From assembly GCF_040605455.1 (NCBI RefSeq), contig NZ_JBEXCV010000089.1:1-38437 (forward strand): a stretch of DNA of 38,437 bases. The letters run 5' to 3'. The stretch comes from Embleya sp040605455. GTDB lineage: Bacteria; Actinomycetota; Actinomycetes; Streptomycetales; Streptomycetaceae. Below are positions 6,593-15,139 of this stretch, one piece after another; positions within the stretch are counted from its first letter, which is position 1; the number at the start of each line of letters is the position of its first letter. A program made the position numbers and the translations under genes. The notes under the pieces were generated by a model, which was not told where the DNA came from, did no database searches, and worked only from the letters and a program-made list of their open reading frames with translations.

Positions 6593-7515
6593 CCACGACG
6601 ATCGACAAGGGCACCGCACCCGGAGCCCTGACCCACCTGGACGCGTTGGAAGCCGAGTCCGTGCACATCTTCCGCGAGGTGGCGGGCGAGTTCGAGAAGC
6701 CGGTGATCCTGTTCTCCGGCGGCAAGGACTCGATCGTGATGCTGCATCTGGCGCGCAAGGCGTTCTGGCCGGCGCCGGTCCCGTTCGCGCTCCTGCATGT
6801 CGATACCGGGCACAACTTCCCGGAGGTCATCGAGTATCGCGACCGTGTGGTGGCCGAGCACAACCTGCGGCTGCACGTGGCCGAGGTGCAGGACTTCATC
6901 GACAACGGCCGGCTGCGCGAGCGCCCGGACGGCACCCGTAACCCGTTGCAGACCGTCCCGTTGCTCGACGCGATCGAGTCCAACCGCTTCGACGCGGTGT
7001 TCGGCGGCGGCCGGCGCGACGAGGAGAAGGCCCGCGCGAAGGAGCGGGTGTTCTCGCTGCGCGACGAGTTCGGCGCCTGGGACCCGCGCCGGCAGCGGCC
7101 CGAGCTGTGGCAGCTGTACAACGGCCGGCACCGCGTGGGCGAGCACGTGCGGGTGTTCCCGATCTCGAACTGGACCGAGCTGGACGTGTGGCAGTACATC
7201 GAGCGGGAGGCGATCGCACTTCCGCAGATCTACTTCTCGCACGAGCGGGACGTCTTCGAACGCGACGGGATGTGGCTCTCGGCCGGCGAGTGGGGCGGGC
7301 CGAAGGGCGACGAGGAGGTCGTGCGGCGCGTGGTGCGCTACCGCACGGTCGGCGACATGAGTTGCACCGGCGCCGTCGACTCCCCCGCCACGACGGTGGC
7401 GGACGTGATCGCCGAGATCGCAGTGAGCAGGCTGACCGAACGAGGTGCCACGCGCGCGGACGACAAGATGTCCGAAGCCGCGATGGAAGACCGCAAGCGC
7501 GAGGGGTACTTCTAG
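6589..7515 (+). CDS. cysD: Sulfate adenylyltransferase subunit 2
   Basis: Small catalytic subunit of ATP sulfurylase, which makes APS from ATP and sulfate with energy from the CysN GTPase. The 308-residue product has the PP-loop SGGKDS at about residues 43-48, then LLHVDTGHNFPEVIEYRD, the GGGRRDEEKARAKERVFSLRD segment, and the typical C-terminus MEDRKREGYF. The GTG start at 6589 is set by AAGGAGGGG upstream and by overlap with the preceding mini-ORF stop. The frame stays open upstream into cysH, but those residues are unlike CysD. It is followed after 2 nt by cysN, so the two subunits are co-expressed. Confidence 0.96.
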   Translation: MTTTIDKGTAPGALTHLDALEAESVHIFREVAGEFEKPVILFSGGKDSIVMLHLARKAFWPAPVPFALLHVDTGHNFPEVIEYRDRVVAEHNLRLHVAEVQDFIDNGRLRERPDGTRNPLQTVPLLDAIESNRFDAVFGGGRRDEEKARAKERVFSLRDEFGAWDPRRQRPELWQLYNGRHRVGEHVRVFPISNWTELDVWQYIEREAIALPQIYFSHERDVFERDGMWLSAGEWGGPKGDEEVVRRVVRYRTVGDMSCTGAVDSPATTVADVIAEIAVSRLTERGATRADDKMSEAAMEDRKREGYF

Positions 7516-7517
7516 CC

Positions 7518-8864
7518 ATGAGTGGGACTTCCGACATTTCCCCGGACGCCCTGTCGTCCGCGGACGAGCGCGTGGGTCTGCTCCGGCTGGCCACCGCCGG
7601 TTCCGTCGACGACGGCAAGTCCACCCTGGTGGGCCGGCTTCTGCACGACTCGAAGTCGGTGCTGACCGACCAGCTGGAAGCGGTCACCCGGGTCAGCAAC
7701 GAGCGCGGCCAGGAGGAGGCCGACCTCGCGCTGCTCACCGACGGGCTGCGGGCCGAGCGCGAGCAGGGCATCACCATCGACGTCGCGTACCGCTACTTCG
7801 CCACCGCGCGGCGCCGGTTCATCCTCGCCGACACGCCGGGCCACGTGCAGTACACGCGCAACATGGTCACCGGCGCCTCCACCGCGGAGCTGGCCGTGGT
7901 GCTGGTGGACGCGCGCAACGGCGTGGTCGAGCAGACCCGCCGGCACGCGGCCGTCGCGGCGCTGTTGCGGGTGCCGCACGTGGTGCTCGCGGTCAACAAG
8001 ATGGACCTGGTCGACTACAGCGAGGAGCGCTTCGCCGAGGTCGCCGACACGTTCACCGAGTACGCCAAGGCGCTGGGTGTGCCGGACGTGCGCTCGATCC
8101 CGGTCTCCGCGCTGCGCGGCGACAACGTGGTGGACCCCAGCTCGCACATGGACTGGTTCTCCGGGCCGACGCTGCTGGAGTACCTGGAGACGGTGCCGGT
8201 GGAGACCGACCCGACGCTGGAGCCCGCGCGCTTTCCGGTGCAGTACGTGCTGCGTCCGCAGTCGGACGACGAGTACCGCGACTACCGGGGCTACGCCGGC
8301 CAGGTCGCCTCCGGGGTGTTCCGCGAGGGCGACGAGGTCGTCGTGCTGCCGTCCGGGCAGCGCACCTCCGTCGCGGGCATCGACCGGCTCGGCGTCGCGG
8401 TGCGCCAGGCCCGGCAGGGCGAGTCGGTCACCCTGCGGCTGGCCGACGACGTGGACATCTCGCGCGGCGACCTGATCGCGCCGGTCGACTCGGCGCCGCA
8501 GCCCACCCAGGACATCGAGGCCACCGTGTGTCACGTGGCCGACCGCCCGCTGCGCACCGGCGACCGGGTCCTGCTCAAGCACACCACCCGCACGGTCAAG
8601 GCCATCGTCAAGGACATCGCCTACCGCCTGGACCTGAACACCCCGATCGACGGCGTGCTGGGCCACGAGCAGCACCTGAGCGAGCTGCGCGCCAACGACA
8701 TCGCCCGGGTCGTGCTGCGCACCGCCCAGCCGCTCGCGCTCGACGACTACGCCATCGGTCGGCGGACCGGTTCCTTCCTGTTGATCGACGAGGCCGACGG
8801 CTCGACGCTCACCGCCGGCATGGCCGGCGCCGCGTTCGCCGCGCCGGGTCGATGTCACAGCTGA
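7518..8864 (+). CDS. cysN: Sulfate adenylyltransferase subunit 1 (GTPase)
   Basis: EF-Tu-like GTPase subunit of ATP sulfurylase. The 448-residue product shows G1 GSVDDGKST (about residues 28-36), the REQGITIDVAYRYF switch region, G3 DTPGHVQYTRNM and G4 NKMDLVD, followed by two beta-barrel domains. It ends at GRCHS without a fused CysC kinase domain; in several bacteria CysN and CysC are fused, so APS kinase is absent here as both gene and fusion. The ATG at 7518 lies 2 nt after the cysD stop. An upstream in-frame ATG would overlap cysD heavily and is not used. A terminator-like hairpin follows at 8872. Confidence 0.96.
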   Translation: MSGTSDISPDALSSADERVGLLRLATAGSVDDGKSTLVGRLLHDSKSVLTDQLEAVTRVSNERGQEEADLALLTDGLRAEREQGITIDVAYRYFATARRRFILADTPGHVQYTRNMVTGASTAELAVVLVDARNGVVEQTRRHAAVAALLRVPHVVLAVNKMDLVDYSEERFAEVADTFTEYAKALGVPDVRSIPVSALRGDNVVDPSSHMDWFSGPTLLEYLETVPVETDPTLEPARFPVQYVLRPQSDDEYRDYRGYAGQVASGVFREGDEVVVLPSGQRTSVAGIDRLGVAVRQARQGESVTLRLADDVDISRGDLIAPVDSAPQPTQDIEATVCHVADRPLRTGDRVLLKHTTRTVKAIVKDIAYRLDLNTPIDGVLGHEQHLSELRANDIARVVLRTAQPLALDDYAIGRRTGSFLLIDEADGSTLTAGMAGAAFAAPGRCHS

Positions 8865-8871
8865 CTCGATC

Positions 8872-8893
8872 GCGGGTCTGACGACCCGCTTTT
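8872..8893 (+). terminator. Terminator or attenuator between cysN and ssuA
   Basis: GCGGGTC-(TGAC)-GACCCGC is a perfect 7-bp stem followed at once by TTTT, so it has the form of a short intrinsic terminator. Fifteen bases of it (GGTCTGACGACCCGC, 8875-8889) are identical to the sequence spanning the cysteine leader stop codon at 3726-3740. It may end the cys operon or control read-through into the transporter genes. Confidence 0.6.
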
Positions 8894-8993
8894 GACGCTC
8901 CGTCAGCCGTACCCGTGACATCGTCCGTCGCCGTCCACCACATACGTCGTCCCGGCCCGCGCACATCGCGCGGGCCCGAGGGAAGGTCCCCGC

Positions 8994-10136
8994 GTGTCCG
9001 TTTTCAGGACAAATCATCGCAGATCCATACGTACCGGCTTCGCTGCCGCCCTCCTCCTGCCGCTGCTCGCGATGTCCGCGTGCGGCTACGGCTCGGACAA
9101 GAAGGACGACAAGAACAAGACGCCGGCCGCGGGCGCGGGTCCGGCGGCGTCCGGCGGTGCCAAGGCGGGCACCTCGGCCTCGCAGATCCGACTCGGCTTC
9201 TTCGCCAACGTCACCCACGCGACGCCGCTGATCGGTCTGGGCGAGGGCTTTTTCGCCAAGGAACTGGGCAGCACCGAGATCAAGCCGCAGGTGTTCAACG
9301 CCGGACCCGCGGCGATCGAGGCACTCAAGGGCGGCTCGATCGACGCGACCTACATCGGGCCGAACCCGTCCATCTCCGGCTTCACCAGCACCAACGGCGA
9401 GTTGTTGCGGATCGTGGCGGGCGCCACCTCCGGCGGCGCCTCCCTGGTGGTCAAGCCGGGCATCAACCTGCCGGCCGACCTCAAGGGCAAGAAGATCGCC
9501 TCGCCCCAACTCGGCGGCACCCAGGACGTCGCGCTGCGGGCCTGGCTGACCAAGGCCGGCTACAGCGTGGACACCTCCGGCAAGGGCGACGTGAGCGTCG
9601 TGCCGACCGACAACGCGCAGACCCTGGCCGCGTTCCAGAAGGGCGACCTGGACGGCGCCTGGCTGCCCGAGCCGTGGGCCACCCGACTCGTCGTGGAGGC
9701 GGGCGCCAAGGTGCTCGTGGACGAGCGCACGCTGTGGCCGGAAGGCAAGTTCGTCACGACCGACCTGATCGTGTCCACCAAGTTCCTCAAGGACCACCCG
9801 GACACCGTCGAGGCCCTGATCAAGGGTCAGGTCGCCGCCAACGACTGGGCCGCGAACAACCAGGACAAGGCCAAGGCGGCGGTCAACGCCAAGATCGCCG
9901 AGGTCGCCGGCAAGCCGCTCGCGGCGAACGTGCTCGACGCGGCCTGGCCGAACATCGCGATCACCAACGACCCGCTCGCGTCCTCGCTGCTGAAGCTCTC
10001 CGACGACGGCGTCGCGGTCGGCGTGACCAAGAAGCTCGACATCCACGGCATCTACGACCTGACCATCCTGAACAAGGTCCTCGCCACCGCCGGGAAGCCC
10101 GCGGTGAGCGACGGGGGTCTGGGCCCGAAGAAGTAG
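8994..10136 (+). CDS. ssuA: ABC transporter substrate-binding lipoprotein, aliphatic sulfonate/taurine type
   Basis: Extracytoplasmic binding protein for a sulfur-containing substrate. The 380-residue product starts with a lipoprotein signal: RR-rich n-region, hydrophobic GFAAALLLPLLAMSAC, lipidated Cys at about residue 30, then a Lys/Asp/Ala-rich linker. The mature part has the SsuA/TauA/NMT1-like fold (LGFFANVTHATPLIGLGEGFFAKELG, AGPAAIEALKGGSIDATYIGPNPSI, QLGGTQDVALRAWL). The GTG at 8994 has GGGAAGG upstream. The ATP-binding and permease genes follow, and the cys genes and chelatase on either side make sulfonate or another organosulfur compound the likely ligand. No desulfonating monooxygenase is in the window. 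Confidence 0.88.
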   Translation: MSVFRTNHRRSIRTGFAAALLLPLLAMSACGYGSDKKDDKNKTPAAGAGPAASGGAKAGTSASQIRLGFFANVTHATPLIGLGEGFFAKELGSTEIKPQVFNAGPAAIEALKGGSIDATYIGPNPSISGFTSTNGELLRIVAGATSGGASLVVKPGINLPADLKGKKIASPQLGGTQDVALRAWLTKAGYSVDTSGKGDVSVVPTDNAQTLAAFQKGDLDGAWLPEPWATRLVVEAGAKVLVDERTLWPEGKFVTTDLIVSTKFLKDHPDTVEALIKGQVAANDWAANNQDKAKAAVNAKIAEVAGKPLAANVLDAAWPNIAITNDPLASSLLKLSDDGVAVGVTKKLDIHGIYDLTILNKVLATAGKPAVSDGGLGPKK

Positions 10137-10157
10137 GCGTTCGCGCTGCCTCACCCC

Positions 10158-10174
10158 CGGGCGACCGTCGCCCG
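10158..10174 (+). other. Hairpin between ssuA and ssuB
   Basis: CGGGCGA-(CCG)-TCGCCCG is a 7-bp inverted repeat just after ssuA, without a T-run. Such stems after binding-protein genes commonly stabilise the upstream mRNA so that the binding protein is made in excess. A 16-codon mini-ORF (10175-10225, MSTSRPTRPPREV...) follows and its stop overlaps the ssuB ATG. Confidence 0.45.
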
Positions 10175-10221
10175 ATGAGCACTTCCCGCCCGACGCGCCC
10201 ACCGAGAGAGGTGATCCGGAC

Positions 10222-11019
10222 ATGACCCAGACCATCAGCGAGGCCACGCCAACGGCCGCGACCCCCGTCGAGACCGGCTTCGCGGTCCGCCTTGACCAGG
10301 TCACCAAGGTCTTCGGCCGAGGCGGCGGCACACCCGTCCTGGACGGCATCGACCTGACCGTCGCCCCGGGCGAGTTCGTCTGCCTCCTGGGCGCGTCGGG
10401 CTGCGGGAAGTCCACCCTGCTCAACCTGATCGCCGACCTGGAGCGGCCCACCTCGGGCACCATCGAGGTCTCCGGCGACCGTCCCGCGCTGATGTTCCAG
10501 GACCACGCGCTGTTCCCGTGGCTGACCGCGGGCAAGAACATCGAACTGGCCCTGAAACTGCGCGGCGTGCCGCGCGATCGGCGCCGAGCCGAGGCGAACG
10601 AGCTGCTGGAGCTGGTCCGGCTCGGCGGCGCGCACAACAAGCGCGTGCACGAACTGTCCGGCGGCATGCGCCAGCGGGTGGCACTGGCCCGCGCGCTCGC
10701 GCAGGCCGGCGATCTGCTGCTGATGGACGAGCCGTTCGCCGCGCTGGACGCGATCACCCGCGACGTGCTGCACGACGAGCTGACCCGGATCTGGGCGGAG
10801 ACCGGCCGCTCCGTGGTGTTCGTGACGCACAACGTGCGCGAGGCGGTCCGGCTCGCCCAGCGGGTGGTGCTGATGTCCTCGCGCCCGGGCCGGATCGCCC
10901 GGGAGTGGAACATCGACATCCCGCAGCCGCGCCGGATCGAGTCCACCGGCGTTTCCGAGTTGTCCGTCGAGATCACCGACCAGTTGCGAGGGGAGATCCG
11001 CCGCCATGGCCGCGCCTGA
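10222..11019 (+). CDS. ssuB: ABC transporter ATP-binding protein, sulfonate/taurine type
   Basis: ATPase that powers import through SsuC. The 265-residue product has Walker A GASGCGKST (about 57-65), the Q-loop MFQDHALFPWLT, the signature LSGGMRQRVALARAL, Walker B LLLMDEPFAALD and the H-loop VVFVTHNVREAVRLA, all intact. This set is close to SsuB/TauB/NitT ATPases. The ATG at 10222 overlaps the stop of a preceding mini-ORF (ATGA) and has GAGAGAGG upstream. The permease gene begins 14 nt before the ssuB stop, so the two are probably translated together. Confidence 0.9.
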   Translation: MTQTISEATPTAATPVETGFAVRLDQVTKVFGRGGGTPVLDGIDLTVAPGEFVCLLGASGCGKSTLLNLIADLERPTSGTIEVSGDRPALMFQDHALFPWLTAGKNIELALKLRGVPRDRRRAEANELLELVRLGGAHNKRVHELSGGMRQRVALARALAQAGDLLLMDEPFAALDAITRDVLHDELTRIWAETGRSVVFVTHNVREAVRLAQRVVLMSSRPGRIAREWNIDIPQPRRIESTGVSELSVEITDQLRGEIRRHGRA

Positions 11020-11929
11020 TCTGACGAAGACCGACCCCGAGATCGGGGCCGACGCCGCGCACAAGCACGCGGAGGACGACCTGGCCGGGCTCGAGGCGGG
11101 CCTGGACGCGCTGGAGAGCTACGAGAAGGAGCGCAAGCCCTTCTCCCGCGTACTGCTGGAGAAGGTGCTTCCGCCCGTCATCGCGATCCTGCTGGTGCTG
11201 GCCGCCTGGCAGATCGCCTACTCGATGGAGATCAAGCCCCGCTACGCGCTGCCGAGCCCGCAGGACGTGTGGGACGCGTTCATGGTGCAGTGGAAGAAGG
11301 GCACCGTGTTCGAGATCCTGTGGACCAGCCTCTCCCGAGGCATCCTGGGCTTCTTGATCGCGGTCGCGATCGGCACACCGCTTGGCCTGATCGTGGCCCG
11401 GGTGAGCTGGATCCGGGCCGCGATCGGCCCGATCCTCTCCGGCCTGCAGTCGCTGCCCTCGGTGGCGTGGGTGCCGCCGGCGGTGATCTGGTTCGGCCTG
11501 AACAACAGCGCGATCTACGCGGTCGTGTTGCTGGGCGCGGTGCCCTCGATCGCCAACGGCCTGGTGGCCGGGATCGATCAGATCCCGCCGCTGTACCTGC
11601 GGGCCGGCCGAGTGCTCGGCGCACGCGGTCTCAACAGCGTGTGGCACGTCATGCTGCCCGCGTCGCTGCCCGGCTACGTGGCCGGCCTCAAGCAGGGCTG
11701 GGCGTTCTCCTGGCGCTCGCTGATGGCCGCCGAACTGATCGCCGCCGGCCCGGAACTGGGTTCGGGTCTGGGCCAGTTGATGGACCAGGGGCGCGACCTG
11801 GGCGACATGCCGATGATGTTGACCGCGGTCTTCATGATCCTGATCGTGGGTATCGGCATCGAGATGCTGGTCTTCACCCCCGTCGAACGCCTCGTGCTGC
11901 GCCAGCGCGGCCTGGCCACGAGCAAGTAG
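11006..11929 (+). CDS. ssuC: ABC transporter permease, sulfonate/taurine type
   Basis: Membrane channel of the importer. The 307-residue product has a long hydrophilic N-terminus of about 50 residues (Asp/Glu/Lys-rich, cytoplasmic), then about six transmembrane helices starting at VLPPVIAILLVLAAWQIAYS. The coupling motif for the ATPase (EAA-type loop) is at LYLRAGRVLGARGLNSVWHVMLPASLPGYVAGLKQG. This is the BPD_transp_1 fold as in SsuC/TauC. The ATG at 11006 lies within ssuB, with GAGGGGAG upstream. The chelatase gene starts 8 nt after its stop. Confidence 0.9.
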   Translation: MAAPDLTKTDPEIGADAAHKHAEDDLAGLEAGLDALESYEKERKPFSRVLLEKVLPPVIAILLVLAAWQIAYSMEIKPRYALPSPQDVWDAFMVQWKKGTVFEILWTSLSRGILGFLIAVAIGTPLGLIVARVSWIRAAIGPILSGLQSLPSVAWVPPAVIWFGLNNSAIYAVVLLGAVPSIANGLVAGIDQIPPLYLRAGRVLGARGLNSVWHVMLPASLPGYVAGLKQGWAFSWRSLMAAELIAAGPELGSGLGQLMDQGRDLGDMPMMLTAVFMILIVGIGIEMLVFTPVERLVLRQRGLATSK

Positions 11930-11937
11930 CCCACGCC

Positions 11938-12675
11938 ATGACTCCTGCTCCCCCGCTCCTGGCCGTCGCGCACGGCAGCCGCGATCCCCGGCACGCCGCG
12001 GCGATGGCAGCCCTGGCCGCGCGCGTTCGCGCGCTGCGACCGGGGCTGCGGGTGGACATCGGATACCTGGACCACTGCGGCCCGCGGGTACCCGATCGGC
12101 TGGACGCGCTGGCCGACGCCGGCGCCGACACCGTGGTCGCGGTACCGCTGCTGTTCACTCCGGCCTTCCATGCCAAGCAGGACGTGCCCGCCGTGCTGCG
12201 CCATCGCCGACTGACCGTGCGTCAGGCGGCCACACTGGCTCCTTCCCCGCTGCTGCTGGCGGCCTTGGACCGGCGCATGCGCGAGGCCGGCGTACGGCCC
12301 GGAGACGCCCGTTACGGCGTCGTCCTGGCCACCGCCGGTTCCACAGATCCGGAGGCGAACGCGGTGACCACCATCGTCGCGCGGGAGTGGCGGCGTACCG
12401 GTTGGTGCGCCGTGGTCCCCGCGTTCGCCTCCGTCCACCAGGGCTCCACGATCGGCGCCGCGATCGAGGACCTGCACGCGCTGGGCGCCGAACGCGTCGC
12501 CGTCGCGTCCTGCATGCTGGCCCCGGGCATCCTGCCGGACCGGATCCTCGAACAGTCCCTGGCCGCCGGGGCGGAGCCGGTCACCGAGCCGGTCGCGGAC
12601 ACCGAGGAGATCGCCCGGCTGGTGCTGGATCGCTACGACGCGGCGCTGCCCTCGCGATCCTGCCTCTCCGCCTGA
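11938..12675 (+). CDS. Sirohydrochlorin chelatase (CbiX/SirB family)
   Basis: Inserts iron into sirohydrochlorin to give siroheme, the cofactor SirA needs. The 245-residue product has the two-domain CbiX fold. The N-terminal motif LLAVAHGSRDPRH carries the conserved metal-binding His, followed by VAVPLLFTPAFHAKQDVP with further conserved His. The C-terminal half has VVLATAGSTDPEAN and RVAVASCMLAPGILPDRI. Cobalt versus iron chelation cannot be told from sequence; the location at the end of the sulfur locus argues for siroheme. The ATG at 11938 follows ssuC by 8 nt with only a weak ribosome-binding site, so it probably depends on coupling. Confidence 0.88.
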   Translation: MTPAPPLLAVAHGSRDPRHAAAMAALAARVRALRPGLRVDIGYLDHCGPRVPDRLDALADAGADTVVAVPLLFTPAFHAKQDVPAVLRHRRLTVRQAATLAPSPLLLAALDRRMREAGVRPGDARYGVVLATAGSTDPEANAVTTIVAREWRRTGWCAVVPAFASVHQGSTIGAAIEDLHALGAERVAVASCMLAPGILPDRILEQSLAAGAEPVTEPVADTEEIARLVLDRYDAALPSRSCLSA

Positions 12676-12686
12676 CCCGAGACCGG

Positions 12687-12692
12687 TACCAT
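12687..12692 (+). promoter_or_regulatory. Candidate -10 of a leaderless phosphotransferase transcript
   Basis: TACCAT (TANNNT pattern) ends 7 nt before the GTG at 12700, and no Shine-Dalgarno sequence is present. The GTG is therefore probably the 5' end of its own mRNA, separate from the sulfur operon that ends at 12675. Confidence 0.45.
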
Positions 12693-12699
12693 CACCGGC

Positions 12700-13587
12700 G
12701 TGATCGACTCGGTGGCCGGCGAACGTTCGGTGCTCGTACGCGCGTGTGCGCAGGTCGGAGTGCCGTCCGCGGACGCCACGTTGCTGGCCTTCGGCGAGAA
12801 CGCGGTGTTCGCCCTGCCGGGTCCGCGTCTGGTGGTCCGGGTGGCGCGCGGGGCGCACATGGCCGAGCGGGCGCGCCGCGAGATCGCGGTCGCGTGCTGG
12901 CTCGCCGAACAGGACTTCCCGGCGGTACGACCCGCGGCCGGGATCGATCCGCAGCCGGTACTGATCGACGGCCGCCCGGTCACCTTTTGGGAGTTGTTGT
13001 CGCCGGCCGAGCGCGAACCGGACATCGTCGACCTGGCCCGGCTGCTCAAGAAGCTGCACGCGCTGCCCGCGCCGCCGTTCGCGCTGCCCGCCCGGGCGCC
13101 GCTCGCGCTGGTGGAGACCTGGCTGGACTCGGCCGACGCCGCCGTGGGGTTGGAGGATCGGCGCTATCTGCTGGCCCGCCGCGACGCGTTGGAGGCGGCC
13201 TGCCGCGAGTTGACCCCGGCGCTGCCGCAGGGCCTGATCCACGGGGACGCGCTGCTGCGCAACGTCGGCGTGCACGGCGGCCGGGCGCTGCTGTTGGACT
13301 GGGAGACGGTCGCCCACGACCTGCGCGAGTACGACCTGGTGCTGACTCCGATGGCGGCCGCGCGCTACGGCCTGCCCGACGGCGCGCAGCGGCGGTTCGC
13401 GAAGAAGTACGGTTTCGACGTCACCGACTGGCCCGGCTACCGGGTGCTGCGCGAGACGCGTGAACTGGCCGCCACCGCCTGGGTGGCCCAGCACGTGCCG
13501 GGCAACCCGGCGGCCGAGGAGGAGTTCCACCACCGGGTCCGCACCCTGCGCACCGACGACCCGACCGCCCTTTGGCACGCGTTCTGA
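12700..13587 (+). CDS. Aminoglycoside phosphotransferase-fold (APH family) protein
   Basis: A 295-residue kinase-like protein. It shows the nucleotide-binding lobe (FALPGPRLVVRVARGAHMAERARREIAVACWLAEQDFP), the Brenner-type catalytic loop GLIHGDALLRNVGVHG (HGD with the following Asn) and the metal-binding ALLLDWETVAHDLREYDLVL (the Asp after LLL). These residues are intact, so it is probably an active small-molecule kinase. APH-fold proteins in actinomycetes have many substrates and most are not resistance enzymes; none can be assigned here. The GTG at 12700 is supported by a leaderless promoter signature. The next gene is convergent; the 148-nt gap shows no strong terminator. Confidence 0.8.
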   Translation: MIDSVAGERSVLVRACAQVGVPSADATLLAFGENAVFALPGPRLVVRVARGAHMAERARREIAVACWLAEQDFPAVRPAAGIDPQPVLIDGRPVTFWELLSPAEREPDIVDLARLLKKLHALPAPPFALPARAPLALVETWLDSADAAVGLEDRRYLLARRDALEAACRELTPALPQGLIHGDALLRNVGVHGGRALLLDWETVAHDLREYDLVLTPMAAARYGLPDGAQRRFAKKYGFDVTDWPGYRVLRETRELAATAWVAQHVPGNPAAEEEFHHRVRTLRTDDPTALWHAF

Positions 13588-13735
13588 CCCGCCCGATTCG
13601 ACCCACCGACCCGGCCGCGAGGCCCGGGTAGGCCGCCCCGTGCGCCGTACAACCGCAACCGTCCCTCTTGCGCGACCGGCGGTGCGGGCGGGCACGCTCG
13701 GCCCGAGGCGACCGGGACGCAACCGCGGCCTCGGC

Positions 13736-15139
13736 TCAGGACGTGCGCTTGCTGTCCGTCCACTGCTGCTCGAACTCCTCCTGGAAAAGGGGGTAGAGCC
13801 CTCGCGCCGTGGTCCCCATCGCGTCGGCGCGAAGTACGAAGGCGGGCGACTCGACCCCGCGCGCGCGGCGAAGGTACGGCTGGATGAGCCCCACGTCCCC
13901 GTCCACGAGATACGCGCCGAACCGCGGCGCCTCGTCGTACAACCGGATCTCGATTCGTCGGGGCTCACGCAGCTTCGAGCGGATCCGGCGCAGGTGCAGA
14001 ATGTTGAGCGTGGTCATCCGGGACAGCAGCCCCTTCTTGATCCCCTCGTCCTTCTCCCGCTGCTTCATCGCGTCCCCGGCCGGGTTCAGGAACAGCAGCC
14101 GCATCTCGCAGCCGCTCGCCCCCAGTCGGGTCAGATCGCGCCCCGAGTAGTTCTGGCACAGCAGGTTGAGCGACACGCCCATCGCGTCGATCCCGCGCGC
14201 GCCGTCCACGAGGTCGGCGAACGGCAGGCGCCGTTGCAGCGCGGAGCGGTCCTGAAAGACGCCCACCACGTCCGCGTAGCGCCCCGCGAACAGTTCCTCG
14301 ACCGCGTCCAGCGCCAGCCGCCGATCGCCCTGGTCGGCGAGCGGGCCGTCCAGCATCGCCAGCACCCGCAGGCACGCGCGTTCGACCTGGGCCAGCACGT
14401 CGGGCGAGAGCACGCGGTTGCGGGCCACGATGTGCCGGCCGATCTCGACCTCTTCCAGGGCCCGTTCCAGCTTGCGCCGGTCCGGCAGGAAGGGTTCGAA
14501 GCACCACCAGTTGCGCACCATCAGCTCGCGCAGTTGCGGCAGCGTCAGGAACGCGATCAGCTCGTCGTCCGCCGGGTCCACGATGTATCCGCGTCGGCGG
14601 CTCATCTCCCGCACGGCCTCGGCGCGTTCGACCCATTCGTTCTGCGTGTTGCCGGCCGCCGCCAGCACCCAGGCGCCGTCGTCGTGCGGGTGCTCGCCGG
14701 GCCCGTAGACCGGGATCAGCACCGCGCCGATCACCGCACGCAGTCGCTGTTCGATCAGGTTCAGGTACACGTAGGCCCGGCCGGCCCGCCGAGCCCGCAG
14801 CAGCGCGCCGGCCCAGTCGTCCTCGCTCCAGGTGAGCGCCGCGGGGTCTATCCCCGGCATCGGGTCGGGCGGGCTCGAACCGTCCAGGACGGCCGTCCCG
14901 GTCGCCGCGTGCCGGGGGCCGGGCAGGATGCCCGGGTCGAACGCGAACGAGCCGGTGTCGGTGAGCCCGGCGGCCCCGCCCGCGGACTCACCGTCCCGGT
15001 AGCCGGCGTACGGATCCTGGAACGTGTCCCCGCCGTCGCCCGACGTCGCGCCGGTGCCACTGTCGAGGCCGGTCGTACTCGTCCCCTCCGCAGGATCCTC
15101 GGTCGTCGAGGGTGGCGAGCTGGACTCCCGATCGGCCAT
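13736..15139 (-). CDS. SAV2148-type HEPN domain protein
   Basis: The 467-residue product has an N-terminal disordered segment of about 100 residues (Ser/Thr/Gly/Asp-rich). It is followed by a HEPN/Swt1-like helical domain (YVYLNLIEQRLRAVIGAVLI, then LPQLRELMVRNWWCFEPFL and EVEIGRHIVARNRVLS). A C-terminal domain has alternating strands (GCEMRLLFLNPAGDAMKQRE, RIEIRLYDEAPRF, VGLIQPYLRRARGVESPAFVL) resembling the DUF5919-like, phospholipase-D-shaped domain of actinomycete regulators. HEPN domains are often RNases, but here the Rx4-6H motif reads R-HIVA-R, lacking the catalytic His. The ATG at 15139 is preferred to an earlier GTG at 15250 whose extra residues look non-coding. Its role is unknown; a signalling or RNA-related task is a guess. 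Confidence 0.75.
   Translation of the reverse strand: MADRESSSPPSTTEDPAEGTSTTGLDSGTGATSGDGGDTFQDPYAGYRDGESAGGAAGLTDTGSFAFDPGILPGPRHAATGTAVLDGSSPPDPMPGIDPAALTWSEDDWAGALLRARRAGRAYVYLNLIEQRLRAVIGAVLIPVYGPGEHPHDDGAWVLAAAGNTQNEWVERAEAVREMSRRRGYIVDPADDELIAFLTLPQLRELMVRNWWCFEPFLPDRRKLERALEEVEIGRHIVARNRVLSPDVLAQVERACLRVLAMLDGPLADQGDRRLALDAVEELFAGRYADVVGVFQDRSALQRRLPFADLVDGARGIDAMGVSLNLLCQNYSGRDLTRLGASGCEMRLLFLNPAGDAMKQREKDEGIKKGLLSRMTTLNILHLRRIRSKLREPRRIEIRLYDEAPRFGAYLVDGDVGLIQPYLRRARGVESPAFVLRADAMGTTARGLYPLFQEEFEQQWTDSKRTS

Noticed and set aside
7512..10976. A 1154-codon open frame on the minus strand across cysN, ssuA and ssuB
   Set aside because: It is antisense to three genes with intact family motifs. 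Its translation is Arg/Gly/Val/His-rich with no domain, as expected from third-position GC in the opposite frame.
12700..13587. Antibiotic-resistance aminoglycoside phosphotransferase
   Set aside because: Only the general APH fold and catalytic residues are visible. Such proteins are common in actinomycetes with other substrates, so a resistance role is not supported.
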